A stretch of 64,000 bases of DNA from Prochlorococcus sp. AG-409-L18 (GCA_003215535.1 QCKG01000003.1:82449-146448), one strand, 5' to 3'; positions 47,642 to 57,944 are shown, numbered from the stretch's first letter. Notes: generated by a model from the letters alone, not told the origin. Numbers and translations are program-made.

Positions 47642-48817
47642 ATGGCTAAGGTCGGTGTCCTTTTAATGAACCTTGGAGGACCCGAACGTATAGAGGATGT
47701 TGGCCCATTTCTATACAACCTGTTTTCAGACCCTGAGATCATTCGTTTGCCTGTCTCTTCTTTGGTTAAGCCTCTTGCTTGGTTTATTAGTACTCAGCGC
47801 AGTAGGAAGTCACAGCAGGCTTATCGGTCAATAGGCGGTGGATCTCCTCTTCGTCGAATAACCGAACAACAAGCAAGAGAGTTGCAAAGTCAATTGCGTC
47901 AGCGTGGTATTGATGCAACTAGTTATGTAGCCATGCGTTACTGGCACCCTTTTACCGAGTGTGCTGTGGCTGATATAAAAGCAGATGGGATCAACGAAGT
48001 TGTTGTACTTCCCCTCTATCCCCAATTCTCTATTAGTACCAGCGGTTCAAGTTTTCGAGAATTGAGCCGATTGAGAGAAGCTGATCAGGCGTTTAAGCAG
48101 TTACCAATTCGCTGTGTTCGGAGTTGGTTCAATCAACCTGGATATGTTCGCTCGATGGCTGAGTTAATAGCTGAACAGATTAGCCTTTGTGATAGGCCTC
48201 AAGAAGCTCACATTTTCTTTAGTGCTCATGGTGTGCCTAAAAGTTATGTAGAGGAGGCAGGAGACCCCTATCAGAAGGAAATTGAAGGTAGTTCGAATTT
48301 AATAATGGCTCAACTTGAAGGTTCTTTTGGTTATAAAAATCACTATACCCTTGCCTATCAGAGTCGTGTTGGACCTGAAGAATGGTTAAAGCCTTATACG
48401 GAGGAGGTTCTTCAAGAACTTGGGGAGGCTGGAATAAAAGATTTGATTGTTGTGCCAATTAGTTTTGTTAGTGAACATATTGAAACTCTAGAAGAGATTG
48501 ATATTCAATATCGTTCTCTAGCTGCGAAATATGGAGTAGTTAATTTTAGACGTGTAAGAGCCTTAGATACATATCCAGCTTTCATAGAAGGATTGGCTGA
48601 CTTAGTTATTTCATGTCTAGAGGGGCCTGAAATTGATCTTGAAGAAGCAGCAAAACTACCCAAAAGGGTTAAACTTTACCCTCAGGAAAAGTGGCAATGG
48701 GGTTGGAATAATAGCTCTGAGGTTTGGAATGGTAGGGTTGCTATGATTGTTTTCATTTCGTTGATGCTAGAACTATTTATTGGTCAAGGGCCATTGCATT
48801 TATTAGGATTGCTTTGA
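47642..48817 (+). CDS. hemH: ferrochelatase with chlorophyll-binding-type tail
   Basis: The 391-aa enzyme inserts iron into protoporphyrin IX. It starts [19 protein letters not shown], has the catalytic histidine in [19 protein letters not shown], and [17 protein letters not shown]. The last 45 residues include [20 protein letters not shown], a light-harvesting-like helix with the E-x-x-N-G-R motif that can bind chlorophyll. I used ATG 47642; the frame extends to 47591 without conservation. It is divergent from the integrase gene. Confidence 0.95.
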   Translation: MAKVGVLLMNLGGPERIEDVGPFLYNLFSDPEIIRLPVSSLVKPLAWFISTQRSRKSQQAYRSIGGGSPLRRITEQQARELQSQLRQRGIDATSYVAMRYWHPFTECAVADIKADGINEVVVLPLYPQFSISTSGSSFRELSRLREADQAFKQLPIRCVRSWFNQPGYVRSMAELIAEQISLCDRPQEAHIFFSAHGVPKSYVEEAGDPYQKEIEGSSNLIMAQLEGSFGYKNHYTLAYQSRVGPEEWLKPYTEEVLQELGEAGIKDLIVVPISFVSEHIETLEEIDIQYRSLAAKYGVVNFRRVRALDTYPAFIEGLADLVISCLEGPEIDLEEAAKLPKRVKLYPQEKWQWGWNNSSEVWNGRVAMIVFISLMLELFIGQGPLHLLGLL

Positions 48818-49017
48818 AGGCAGCTTTGCTGGAATATTCTATTCTTTGGTTTGATCACAAAGATATAACTTACTTAAAGTAATTAAGAGATATTCATGGT
48901 ATTTTATTAATCAAGGGCTAAGGGATTACTGACCAGTATTACTTCATCTTTAGTTTTTTATGGCCAAAATTGTCGTTTAGCACTTAGTGTTTGTTTAGGA
49001 CATGAATAGTTTCTTAA

Positions 49018-50781
49018 GTGACTCTGACTCCTGCGCCTACATCTATAGGAGTTGAAGTGCATCAGGGGCATCGCCAGATTACAGGGGCCGATGCTCTTAT
49101 GGATGCCTTACGCCGACATGGGGTGGAAACGATATTTGGCTATCCAGGAGGAGCCATACTTCCTATATATGATGCCGTTCATAAGGCCGAGCGACAGGGC
49201 TGGCTGAAGCATATTCTTGTTCGACATGAGCAGGGCGGAACTCATGCAGCAGATGGATTAGCTAGAGCCACAGGGAAAGTAGGAGTCTGTTTCGGCACTT
49301 CTGGACCAGGTGCTACTAATCTTGTTACAGGCATAGCTACAGCGCAGATGGATTCTGTGCCAATGGTTGTGGTAACCGGGCAGGTTCCTCGTTCTGCTAT
49401 TGGGACAGATGCATTTCAAGAGACTGACATATTTGGAATCACCCTCCCTATCGTTAAGCACTCTTGGGTGATTAGGGACCCCGCTCATATCGCTTCTGTA
49501 GTGGCGCAGGCTTTTGTTATTGCTTCGTCTGGCCGACCAGGACCTGTTCTAATTGATATTCCCAAAGATGTTGGACAAGAGCTTTTTAATTATGTCCCTG
49601 TAGAGCCAGGATCTATTTCTCCTCCTGGATTTCGTTTACCAGAGCCACCAGATTCTTCTTGTATTAGGAATGCTTTAGCCCTGATTGAACAGGCTCAACG
49701 GCCGCTTCTTTACGTTGGGGGAGGTGTTATTTCTGCGGGGGCGCATGAAAGCATTGCTGCTCTTGCAAAACGTCATCAGATTCCTATTACTACTACCTTA
49801 ATGGGCAAAGGGGCTTTCGACGAATGGGATTCACTGTCGGTTGGAATGTTGGGGATGCACGGGACTGCTTATGCAAACTTTGCTGTTACAGATTGCGATC
49901 TTTTAATAGCTGTTGGGGCGAGATTTGATGACAGAGTTACCGGCAAGCTTGATACTTTTGCTCCTAAGGCTAAAGTAATTCATTTTGAGATCGATCCTGC
50001 AGAAGTAAGCAAAAATCGAAAAGCAGATGTGGCTGTTTTGGGGGATGTTGGGGAAAGTCTTGTGGAGCTTCTTAAACTCAGTAAAAAAGAAGATATAAAA
50101 CCAAAAACTTCTTCATGGTTGGAACAAATAGATATCTGGAAAAAAGATTATCCTTTAATGACTCCTCCAAATGATGGAGAGATTTATCCTCAAGAGGTGC
50201 TTCTTGCAATTAGAGATTTTGCGCCAGACGCATATATAACTACTGATGTGGGACAGCATCAAATGTGGGCAGCTCAGTATCTAAGAAATGGTCCAAGAAA
50301 GTGGATTAGTAGCGCAGGTCTTGGAACTATGGGTTATGGAATGCCTGCTGCCATGGGTGTTCAAACTGCCTTGCCAGATCAACAAGTTGTTTGTATTGCT
50401 GGGGATGCAAGCATCCTTATGAATATTCAGGAGTTAGGGACCATCGCTCAATATAATCTTCCAGTCAAGATTGTTATTATTAATAATCAATGGCAAGGCA
50501 TGGTTCGACAGTGGCAAGAAAGCTTCTATGAGGAGCGTTATTCAGCTTCAGATATGCTTCCAGGAATGCCGGATTTTGTTGCTTTGGCGAAATCATTTAG
50601 GGTAGGAGCTCTTTTAATTAAAAATCGTAAGGATCTAAAGAATAATCTTCAGTCTGCTCTTAAACAAGCTGGACCAATGCTTATAGATGTTCACGTTCGA
50701 CGAGGTGAGAATTGTTATCCGATGGTTCCACCAGGAAAGAGCAATGCACAGATGGTCGGTTTGCCTTCGCAGCTAAATTAG
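49018..50781 (+). CDS. ilvB: acetolactate synthase large subunit
   Basis: The 587-aa ThDP-dependent enzyme makes acetolactate for valine, leucine and isoleucine. It has [10 protein letters not shown] with the catalytic Glu in [19 protein letters not shown], the FAD region [14 protein letters not shown], and the ThDP motif [23 protein letters not shown] (seen as GDASILMN). The start is GTG 49018 following a 200-base spacer with no visible attenuator. The small subunit gene is not in the window. Confidence 0.96.
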   Translation: MTLTPAPTSIGVEVHQGHRQITGADALMDALRRHGVETIFGYPGGAILPIYDAVHKAERQGWLKHILVRHEQGGTHAADGLARATGKVGVCFGTSGPGATNLVTGIATAQMDSVPMVVVTGQVPRSAIGTDAFQETDIFGITLPIVKHSWVIRDPAHIASVVAQAFVIASSGRPGPVLIDIPKDVGQELFNYVPVEPGSISPPGFRLPEPPDSSCIRNALALIEQAQRPLLYVGGGVISAGAHESIAALAKRHQIPITTTLMGKGAFDEWDSLSVGMLGMHGTAYANFAVTDCDLLIAVGARFDDRVTGKLDTFAPKAKVIHFEIDPAEVSKNRKADVAVLGDVGESLVELLKLSKKEDIKPKTSSWLEQIDIWKKDYPLMTPPNDGEIYPQEVLLAIRDFAPDAYITTDVGQHQMWAAQYLRNGPRKWISSAGLGTMGYGMPAAMGVQTALPDQQVVCIAGDASILMNIQELGTIAQYNLPVKIVIINNQWQGMVRQWQESFYEERYSASDMLPGMPDFVALAKSFRVGALLIKNRKDLKNNLQSALKQAGPMLIDVHVRRGENCYPMVPPGKSNAQMVGLPSQLN

Positions 50782-50851
50782 TAATGGAGTTAACTCAAGA
50801 GCTTGATTCCTGTGGAATTAGTAATGAGTACAAGTATCAATTCTTTCGAGT

Positions 50852-51217
50852 ATGCGGATTTCTTGTTTCATGAGAATAATTAATTTGTTTCTATTTGGAC
50901 TTATCTTGGCTTTTTGCTTTTACCCTCTTGATGCAATTGCTGCAGAGGTCTTGCAGGTTAGAAGTTCATCATTACTTCAAATAGGAGACAATAATAGATC
51001 CTATACAGTTCAATTGGTTTGTATGGAAGTAGACCCTACCAATGAATCTGCGGCTAAAAGATGGATAAAGCAAGAATTACCTCGAGGGAAAAGAGTGAAT
51101 TTGAAGCCTAAAGGGTCGAAAGAAGGGGTTTTATTGGCGAAAGTAACTCCTATTGGTAGTGATAAAGAACTTGGAGAAGCTCTGGTGGAGAAGGGTTTAG
51201 GCCGCTCCACATGTTGA
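50852..51217 (+). CDS. exported nuclease-fold (SNase-like) protein, catalytic residues lost
   Basis: The 121-aa precursor (ATG 50852; ATG 50870 also possible) has a signal peptide ending DAIAA before EVL. The mature part resembles staphylococcal nuclease: SYTVQLVCMEVDPTNESAAKRWIKQELPRGKRVNLKPKG, cited here as VQLVCMEVDP and LPRGKRVNL. The Arg and Asp/Glu that form the active site of true nucleases appear as Gln, Glu and Asn. No later Arg equivalent is obvious. It may be a binding protein rather than a nuclease. It lies 70 bases after ilvB. Confidence 0.6.
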   Translation: MRISCFMRIINLFLFGLILAFCFYPLDAIAAEVLQVRSSSLLQIGDNNRSYTVQLVCMEVDPTNESAAKRWIKQELPRGKRVNLKPKGSKEGVLLAKVTPIGSDKELGEALVEKGLGRSTC

Positions 51218-51420
51218 TTTAATTAAGATATAAGGTTGTTAGGACTAATAAGGATAGACAAAGAAGTGCTTGTAATTATGAGATAAAATTATTATAATTG
51301 ATTTAAGATTTTAATTATCGAAGAAGCTTCTCATGGGTTTTGGTTCTTGCTTATGTTGTTATCATTTTTATATACCGAACTTGATAAAAGATCCATATGC
51401 AGAGTAGATGAGGCTCATAA

Positions 51421-53091
51421 ATGTTAAGATTGACCGAGTTGAAATTGCCTTTAGAGCATCCAAGTAATGGATTAGAAAAACTGATTCTTAAGCGTTTAAA
51501 AATTCCTCCCTCTGAGTTGATAAGCTATAAGCTTGTGAAAAGAAGTATTGATGCAAGATGTAATGAAGACATAAAACTTATCTACAGTGTTGATGTCTCT
51601 GTGAAAGGAGAGTCAGGACTACTGAAAAGATTTGTCCAAAATAAGAATATCTGTAAATCTCCAAATGTCGCCTATAAAAATATTGCAAAAGCACCTAAAG
51701 ATTTTCCTCGGGAGGGGGAAAATCGACCTGTTGTTGTAGGGGCTGGACCCTGTGGCTATTTTGCGGCTTTAACTCTTGCTCAGATGGGCTTTCGGCCCCT
51801 ACTAATTGAGCAAGGTAAGCCAGTTGAAAAAAGAACAGTTGAAACTTTTGGCTTTTGGCATGGGAAGATCCCTTTCAACCCTGACTCTAATGTCCAATTT
51901 GGAGAAGGTGGAGCGGGTACTTTCTCAGACGGAAAGCTTTATAGCCAAGTTAGTGATCCTGATCATTATGGGCGCAAAGTTCTTGAAGAATTAGTTTTTA
52001 GTGGGGCCAACCCAGAAATATTGACATTGCATCGGCCTCATATAGGCACCTTTAAATTGGCTACGGTAGTAAGAGGACTTAGGTCAAGGATTCGAGAGCT
52101 TGGAGGTGAGGTTCTCTTTGAAACTTGTATGGATGAATTGTTACTTCAGCCACTCAAAGACATTCAATCAGAACAAAAAACCTTTGAGGTAATGGGATTG
52201 AGATTGGCTAATGGAGATGAACTTTTTAGTAGGCATGTTGTACTCGCCCTTGGACATTCTTCTAGGGATAGTTTTTCTATGCTGGAGAAGGTGGGAGTAT
52301 GCCTTGAACAGAAATTATTTTCCGTAGGATTTAGAATCGAACATCCACAGGCTTTTATTGATAGAGATCGATGGGGCTCTAAGGCTGGTCACCCTCAATT
52401 GGGTCATGCTGAATATAAGTTGGTTCATCACGCAAGTAATGGGAGATGTGTCTATACCTTTTGCATGTGTCCAGGTGGATTAGTAGTTGGCTCGACATCA
52501 CAAAAAGATTGCGTAGTTACTAATGGTATGAGTCAGCATTCCAGAAATGAGCGTAATGCAAATAGTGCATTGGTTGTCAATTTGGTGCGCAAAGATTTGC
52601 TTGAATATGAACGTTGGCCAGGTGATCCTTTGGCGGGTGTTGCCTTCCAAATGGATTTGGAGAAAAAGGCTTTTTTACTAGGAGGTAAACATTTCTTTGC
52701 GCCAGCTCAACGTCAAGAAGATTTTTTAGCTTCAAGACCTTCCACTGCAATTGGAGTAGTTAAACCGTCTTACCTGCCTGGAGTGAAATTGTGTGAACTT
52801 GATGAATGTCTTCCTACTCCATTTATTGAGGCGATTAGGGAGGCCTTGCCTGTTTTTTCAAGGCGCCTTCCATCATTTAATTGTCCTGATGCAATTTTAA
52901 CGGCGGTTGAGACTAGGACTTCTTCTCCAGTCCGAATTCCAAGGGATAATTGCTTGGAGTCATTAAATACAAAAGGACTAATTCCTGCTGGTGAGGGTGC
53001 TGGTTATGCAGGCGGAATTCTTTCTGCGGGCATAGATGGAATTAAGGCTGGTGAAGCTTTGGCTAAAAGTATTATGAAAGCTAGGTCTTAG
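51421..53091 (+). CDS. FAD-dependent oxidoreductase (COG2509-like)
   Basis: The 556-aa flavoprotein has a 100-residue N-terminal extension, then VVVGAGPCGYFAALTLAQMGF, FGEGGAGTFSDGKLYSQ and a C-terminal GLIPAGEGAGYAGGILSAGIDG. This is the layout of the COG2509 uncharacterised dehydrogenases found in plants and cyanobacteria. The family function is unclear. It overlaps the convergent pgeF gene by four bases. The start ATG 51421 follows a 200-base spacer with AT-rich dyads only. Confidence 0.82.
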   Translation: MLRLTELKLPLEHPSNGLEKLILKRLKIPPSELISYKLVKRSIDARCNEDIKLIYSVDVSVKGESGLLKRFVQNKNICKSPNVAYKNIAKAPKDFPREGENRPVVVGAGPCGYFAALTLAQMGFRPLLIEQGKPVEKRTVETFGFWHGKIPFNPDSNVQFGEGGAGTFSDGKLYSQVSDPDHYGRKVLEELVFSGANPEILTLHRPHIGTFKLATVVRGLRSRIRELGGEVLFETCMDELLLQPLKDIQSEQKTFEVMGLRLANGDELFSRHVVLALGHSSRDSFSMLEKVGVCLEQKLFSVGFRIEHPQAFIDRDRWGSKAGHPQLGHAEYKLVHHASNGRCVYTFCMCPGGLVVGSTSQKDCVVTNGMSQHSRNERNANSALVVNLVRKDLLEYERWPGDPLAGVAFQMDLEKKAFLLGGKHFFAPAQRQEDFLASRPSTAIGVVKPSYLPGVKLCELDECLPTPFIEAIREALPVFSRRLPSFNCPDAILTAVETRTSSPVRIPRDNCLESLNTKGLIPAGEGAGYAGGILSAGIDGIKAGEALAKSIMKARS

Positions 53092-53873
53092 CTTCTAGCA
53101 GCAATGCCACTCCATTGCACTGCTTTTACTTTGTCTCTACGCCATGAATGAAATAACTCCTTTTCAGAGAAAGTGCAAAAGGGACAAATGCTGATTTGAG
53201 AAATATCTATGCCAGAATCTTGAAGTTGTTTTGCAGCTGCAGCTTTTAGGTCTAATTTAATTTTATTGTTTGACCCTTCAATCTTAGTAATACCTAGAGA
53301 GACCATATCTATTGATTCTTGTTTGTGATGTTTATTGTCTAGATGATTACTAGTTTCTTCTAGACTATTAGAAATTTCTTCTGCAACTTCTAAGCCAATT
53401 TGATAGTTATCTCTACTTATTGATGGTCCGAGGACAACAATAATGTTTTCTCGATAGGCGCCAATCTTTTCAAGCTTATCTATTGTTTTTAGAAGAACTC
53501 TATTTGCAACTCCTCTCCACCCTGCATGACATGCAGCTACATGACCATTTTTAGGATCTGCTATAAGTGCAGGAATGCAGTCTGCTGTATAGACCCAAAC
53601 ACTTTTGGTGCTTAAGTTGCTAACAATTCCGTCTGCTTCTTGAAGGTTATAAATCATTGTATTAGAGGCATAAATGACTTGATTGCCGTGGACTTGCTTT
53701 AAGGAGAGAGCATTCGTTGTCTTGTTGAAACTCTTTGACAATTCTTTGGGTAATGTTTCTTCCCATTTTCTATTAAAAAAACCATGTTCGAAACCCTCTT
53801 TGAGTAATAGCTTGTTTTTTAGGATGCCTTTGCCCTCGTAATCACGCCATATCCATTCTTGGATTTCACTCAT
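53088..53873 (-). CDS. pgeF: PgeF/LACC1-type purine nucleoside-active protein
   Basis: The 261-aa protein of the YfiH/multicopper polyphenol oxidase laccase family is now regarded as a purine nucleoside phosphorylase/peptidoglycan-editing factor. Metal ligands are visible in KQVHGNQV, AACHAGWRGV (C and H) and late CPFCTF. The length is normal. The start ATG 53873 lies 57 bases from the Tab2 stop. The substrate here is unproven. Confidence 0.87.
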   Translation of the reverse strand: MSEIQEWIWRDYEGKGILKNKLLLKEGFEHGFFNRKWEETLPKELSKSFNKTTNALSLKQVHGNQVIYASNTMIYNLQEADGIVSNLSTKSVWVYTADCIPALIADPKNGHVAACHAGWRGVANRVLLKTIDKLEKIGAYRENIIVVLGPSISRDNYQIGLEVAEEISNSLEETSNHLDNKHHKQESIDMVSLGITKIEGSNNKIKLDLKAAAAKQLQDSGIDISQISICPFCTFSEKELFHSWRRDKVKAVQWSGIAARS

Positions 53874-53929
53874 ATTGATTTTCAGTTAGTATTATTCATT
53901 CGAGTTTGATTTCTGCTAATTAAACTTTT

Positions 53930-54832
53930 CTAATGTATTAATTCATGCATATCTCTTAGCATCCAGAAACCTGTGAATTTTTCATCTGACGGAGTCGTTT
54001 GTATTGAGATAAATTGCAGTCCTTGACTATTAATCTTTGTGCTCAAAAGATTTTCTTTGGTTTTTTTCGCTTCCTCGCTTTTGAGGCCTGTAACTATCCA
54101 TCTGTCCTCTTGTCCCGCTTCGAGTAAGAGTTGATTGCCTTCTATGACAAGTTTGACTGGCTCTAGTCCTCCTAGCCATCCGGCCAGGGCTAAAGCTCTG
54201 GCCTTGCTGAAGAGGCGTAACCCTGGTACGAGTAAGTTTTCATCAAGTGTTTCGTTTATTGGAAGTAAACCGCTGAATTCAATTGGCCATTCTTCTGCTT
54301 CACGTAGAACACCTATAGGAAGAGAGGCAAGGCTCCATGCATCACCTCTAACAGCTTCCGGTAATGGGACTGCTTGATTAAGTATCCGAGAGGCTGGCGG
54401 TGCGAGAGGCCCGGCCAAATAACCTTCTTCTTGAGGGTAAAAGTTTTTTTCTCGCTCACTAAGCCATTCGAGGAGTGCATAAGTTCTTCGGCTTGCTATG
54501 ACTTCTAGATCTATTTTTGAAGCTGCTTTCTTTATCATTGTTTTCATCGATGTGCGCCAGCAGCGTAATTTCATAGGTTTGCTCCAGCCTTTTCCCTGGG
54601 CGTCTATAAGGGCTTCTTCAAGAGCATTTGATAGCCAAAGAGAGTTAACTTCTCCAGCAGGGCATATCTTTACCCAACGAAAAAAACCAACCTCAGAACA
54701 TTCCTGAGAACTTGTGATAAGTAACTCCCATCTTTTTTTGCCATCTGGTTCAAGAATTGGACGTGAGTAAAAGTCAAGTTCCCAGTCAGTCTCTCTCCCG
54801 TTAGGCGGCATTTTGTTTTGTTGACTAGTCAT
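53930..54832 (-). CDS. Tab2/DUF1092 RNA-binding protein
   Basis: The 300-aa protein of the cyanobacterial-plant Tab2/ATAB2 family opens DWELDFYSRPILEPDGKKRWELL. It ends in the family's PTDEKF-like segment, seen here as TPSDEKFTGFWMLRDMHEL. Tab2 proteins bind the psaB mRNA 5' region and are needed for PSI protein synthesis. Its start codon overlaps the stop of the S1-domain gene by one base, so the two are translated together. Confidence 0.88.
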   Translation of the reverse strand: MTSQQNKMPPNGRETDWELDFYSRPILEPDGKKRWELLITSSQECSEVGFFRWVKICPAGEVNSLWLSNALEEALIDAQGKGWSKPMKLRCWRTSMKTMIKKAASKIDLEVIASRRTYALLEWLSEREKNFYPQEEGYLAGPLAPPASRILNQAVPLPEAVRGDAWSLASLPIGVLREAEEWPIEFSGLLPINETLDENLLVPGLRLFSKARALALAGWLGGLEPVKLVIEGNQLLLEAGQEDRWIVTGLKSEEAKKTKENLLSTKINSQGLQFISIQTTPSDEKFTGFWMLRDMHELIH

Positions 54833-56091
54833 TAATCTTCTGGTTGTTCTGGCTTTTTGAGGGCGTTACGAGCTTTTTGAGCACGCTCTACGGCTTCCTC
54901 CATGACTTTTTCTTTCTCGACAAGGAGTTCGCCAGGTTGTGCCTCTAGTAAGGCTGTATTCAGCCCTATTCGCCCACGACCTGGGTCAAGTTCAGTGATT
55001 AGAGCTTTTATTGGATCGCCCAGATCAAAAACTTCTCTTAATGACCTGAGGCTGCCATTTGTGATCATTGATTGGTGTAGTAGGCCACTGACTCCTCCTA
55101 ATTCGATAAAGAAGCCGTAGGGCTTTATTGACGCAACTTTTCCCTCTACTAGTTGTCCAACCTCTAGTTCCGAAAAACGAGCTGCAATAGTAGCTCGCTT
55201 TTCGGAAAGAACAAGTTTGCGAGCATCTGGATTAACTTCGAGAAAAGCAACTCCAAGCGTTTTCCCTACTAGTGATTCATGGTTCTCACCATTTTCGAGT
55301 TGAGAGCGAGGGATGAAGCCGCGAAGTCCTTCTAGGTCGCATGTGACGCCTCCACGGTTGAAACCATTCACTTTTACCTGTGCGACTCTGCCTTCCTTTT
55401 CCATCTCACGAACTTTTTCCCAACTTTTACGAAGTGCAAGGGCTCTACAGCTGATTGTTACCATCCCATCAGCGTTTTGCTCACGAGTTACAAGAACTTC
55501 TACCTCTAAGCCTTTAGGGAAACGTTCTTTGAGGTTGGTAATAGCTCCTAGTCCACATTCGTTTTTTGGCATGAAGCCTGGAGCCTTACCACCTATGTCC
55601 ACGTAAACACCATCACTGTCGATGTTAATTACTGATCCAGTAGCAATTTCTCCAGTGTTCCCAATAGGCTGGTTTTCATCTAATGCAGCCAAGAATTGAT
55701 CTTCATCAAAATCAAAGTCATCTACTAAACGAGCCGAGCTTTCATTCCATTGATTTTCCCCAAAAGCACTTGCTTTAGGACTAGATTCTTTTTTATTAGA
55801 TTGATTGGCAGGGCCAATTAAATCGGCCATTGATATGTTTCCTAGATCCTCGAATCCTTCTGTTGTGCTCCCTGAGTTAGCTTGCAGATATCTTGGTTTG
55901 ATTGAGGTTTTGTTTTCTATCTGGCCTTTTCCTAAGGCGGATTTATCGGCATCATTAGTTAATATCGAATCTTTCTCGAGGTCTTTTTGTCCCTCTCTGC
56001 GGCTTATATGCATTACCTGCAGCGGCTTTTTAGGTGCTTTTGCTGCAGGAGGGTTGGGTCTAATGGGTTGCGAACTGGGTGAGCCGGCCAT
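54832..56091 (-). CDS. S1 RNA-binding protein (ribosomal protein S1-like)
   Basis: The 419-aa protein has a Ser/Lys/Pro-rich N-terminus of about 140 residues, then three S1 domains. The first holds GSVINIDSDGVYVDIGGKAPGF and the second VKVNGFNRGGVTCDLEGLRGF. The third holds VEGKVASIKPYGFFIELGG. Cyanobacteria carry short S1 variants in addition to the ribosomal one. The long low-complexity N-terminus marks this as the accessory type (often called Nbp1/rps1b). It is coupled to Tab2, which suggests a joint role in translation of photosystem mRNAs. Confidence 0.87.
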   Translation of the reverse strand: MAGSPSSQPIRPNPPAAKAPKKPLQVMHISRREGQKDLEKDSILTNDADKSALGKGQIENKTSIKPRYLQANSGSTTEGFEDLGNISMADLIGPANQSNKKESSPKASAFGENQWNESSARLVDDFDFDEDQFLAALDENQPIGNTGEIATGSVINIDSDGVYVDIGGKAPGFMPKNECGLGAITNLKERFPKGLEVEVLVTREQNADGMVTISCRALALRKSWEKVREMEKEGRVAQVKVNGFNRGGVTCDLEGLRGFIPRSQLENGENHESLVGKTLGVAFLEVNPDARKLVLSEKRATIAARFSELEVGQLVEGKVASIKPYGFFIELGGVSGLLHQSMITNGSLRSLREVFDLGDPIKALITELDPGRGRIGLNTALLEAQPGELLVEKEKVMEEAVERAQKARNALKKPEQPED

Positions 56092-56158
56092 GGGGCCATG
56101 GGGGTCATCGATAGGTCATTCTGACAGGCAAGGAGAGTTTCTTTGTGGGAAAGTTTGA

Positions 56159-56974
56159 ATGACTATTAGTTCTGGACATAAGCGGTTTGATTATCTTAGT
56201 TGGATCACTGCCTCAAAAGCCGCTAATGCCAAGGGTTCAACCTTGATTTGGCCTTTTGGTGCATGTGAACAACATGGCCCACATCTTCCATTGGCTACAG
56301 ATAATCTTTTTGCTGAAAGGATTGCTGAAAAAGTATTAGAACTGCTGCCAAGTCCTTCTCCGATTTGGATGTTGCCCTCGCAGCCATTTGGATTTTCACC
56401 AGAACACGCTTCTTTCCCTGGGACAATTTCTCTTTCGGCTCCTCTTTTGTTGCAGTTAGTTATGGAGGTTGGTCAACAGCTTGCTTCTATTGGATTGAGT
56501 CGATTGGTTCTCTTTAATGCACATGGTGGTCAGATTGGATTATTGGAATCAGCGGCTAGGCAGTTGAGGGTTAGTTGTCCTTCAATGGCTGTTTTGCCCT
56601 GTTTCTTATGGAGGGGGGTTTCCTGTCTGGAAGATTTATTACCTAAAGAGGAGCGTGATCAAGGTTTACATGCTGGTCTCGCAGAAACAAGTTTGATGCT
56701 TTCGCTTCAATCCGAGTTGGTTGGGGATGAAAGACCTTTTGATGGAGATCATTCCTCTAAAGAATCTCTAGCAACTCCGCCTAAAGGTTGGAGCTTAGAG
56801 GGACCAGCACCTTGTGCGTGGCTTACTAAAGATCTTAGTCAGACAGGGGTTATTGGCGATAGTAGACAGGCAAATATTGCTTTAGGAAAGGCCTTGGAAG
56901 AGAAACTTGTAGAACATTGGGTTGAGCTTTTGACCAGTCTGATGGGCAGCAATTGGCCATTTGTTGAGAACTAA
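56159..56974 (+). CDS. creatininase-family amidohydrolase
   Basis: The 271-aa protein has the family metal-ligand motif GACEQHGPHLPLATD near residue 35-50, FNAHGGQIG, and HAGLAETSLML in the second half. These are the Glu, His and Asp ligands of creatininase-like enzymes. Cyanobacterial members are probably lactamases or formamide hydrolases of unknown substrate; some act in cofactor pathways. The start is ATG 56159. It is divergent from the S1 gene by 67 bases and followed by ado. Confidence 0.85.
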   Translation: MTISSGHKRFDYLSWITASKAANAKGSTLIWPFGACEQHGPHLPLATDNLFAERIAEKVLELLPSPSPIWMLPSQPFGFSPEHASFPGTISLSAPLLLQLVMEVGQQLASIGLSRLVLFNAHGGQIGLLESAARQLRVSCPSMAVLPCFLWRGVSCLEDLLPKEERDQGLHAGLAETSLMLSLQSELVGDERPFDGDHSSKESLATPPKGWSLEGPAPCAWLTKDLSQTGVIGDSRQANIALGKALEEKLVEHWVELLTSLMGSNWPFVEN

Positions 56975-57071
56975 CAAAGTGATGTCATCTCAATACGGAC
57001 TGAGAATTTAAGTACTATTTTGCCCATAGGTGGTTAAAGTCCTCCCCATTGCTCAATTTCACAAGAGATCT

Positions 57072-57800
57072 ATGCCGACCCTCGAATCGCAAGAGGTAGC
57101 ACTGCTCGATCGTTTGGATGGATCCAATGCTGAACTTCCAGATTTCACCTCTGAGGTATACAAAGATGCCTATAGCCGCATTAATGCAATCGTCATTGAG
57201 GGCGAGCAAGAGGCTCATGACAATTACATGTCAATAGGCACCATGCTTCCGGAAGAAGCTGAAGAGCTTAAGAAGTTGGGACGTATGGAGCTTAAGCACA
57301 TGAGAGGCTTTACAGCATGTGGGAAAAACCTTGGGGTCGCTCCAGATATGCCATTCGCTAAAGAGTTTTTCGCTCCTCTCCATGGGAATTTCCAGAAAGC
57401 CATGGCAGAAGGCAAGCTAACTACTTGTTTCTTGATTCAGGCAATTCTGATTGAGGCCTTTGCTATTTCCGCATATCACGTATATATACGCGTGGCTGAT
57501 CCTTTCGCAAAGAAAATTACTGAAGGTGTAGTCCAAGACGAGTATCTGCATCTCAACTATGGTCAAGAGTGGCTAAAGGCAAACTTGGCAACTGCTAAAG
57601 AAGAGTTGATTGCTGCTAACAAGGTTAATTTGCCTCTGATTCGCTCAATGCTTGATCAGGTTGCAAATGATGCATCTGTCCTTCATATGGATAGGGAGGA
57701 ATTGATGGAGGAGTTCATGATTGCTTATCAAGACTCATTAACTGAGATTGGTTTGGATAATCGTGAGATTGCTCGAATGGCTCTTGCAGCAGTTGTTTGA
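57072..57800 (+). CDS. ado: aldehyde deformylating oxygenase
   Basis: ADO turns fatty aldehydes into odd-chain alkanes (mainly pentadecane/heptadecane) and formate using O2 and reductant. The 242-aa ferritin-like protein has the dinuclear ligands E45 (IVIEGEQEAHDNY), E73 and H76 (MELKH), E128 (LIEAF), and E157 and H160 (DEYLH). I used ATG 57072 (MPTLESQEVALL, the usual start in marine cyanobacteria); the frame continues to a GTG at 57030. It is followed by aar and accA. Confidence 0.96.
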   Translation: MPTLESQEVALLDRLDGSNAELPDFTSEVYKDAYSRINAIVIEGEQEAHDNYMSIGTMLPEEAEELKKLGRMELKHMRGFTACGKNLGVAPDMPFAKEFFAPLHGNFQKAMAEGKLTTCFLIQAILIEAFAISAYHVYIRVADPFAKKITEGVVQDEYLHLNYGQEWLKANLATAKEELIAANKVNLPLIRSMLDQVANDASVLHMDREELMEEFMIAYQDSLTEIGLDNREIARMALAAVV

Positions 57801-57814
57801 AAATAATTTCTAAG

Positions 57815-57907
57815 AGCCGAATTGTGTTTTAAGCAGTTTTCTCCATGAAAATTCCATTGAGAAAACTTCTTCTGGCCCATGATGGGCTATCCTCCCAAAA
57901 TTCGGCT
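57815..57907 (+). promoter_or_regulatory. branched RNA fold in the ado-aar spacer
   Basis: A 9-bp perfect outer stem, AGCCGAATT (57815-57823) with AATTCGGCT (57899-57907), encloses two further hairpins. One is AGTTTTCTC/GAGAAAACT (57835-57867, 9 bp plus ATG/CAT above a mismatch). The other is GCCCAT-G-ATGGGC (57875-57887). Three perfect helices nested in one 93-base segment suggest a structured leader of aar, an attenuator or an RNA processing site. There is no uridine tract, so it is not a plain terminator. Confidence 0.5.
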
Positions 57908-57944
57908 AAGGATTTAGTTCCGATAAAACGTTATTCGGTAGAAA

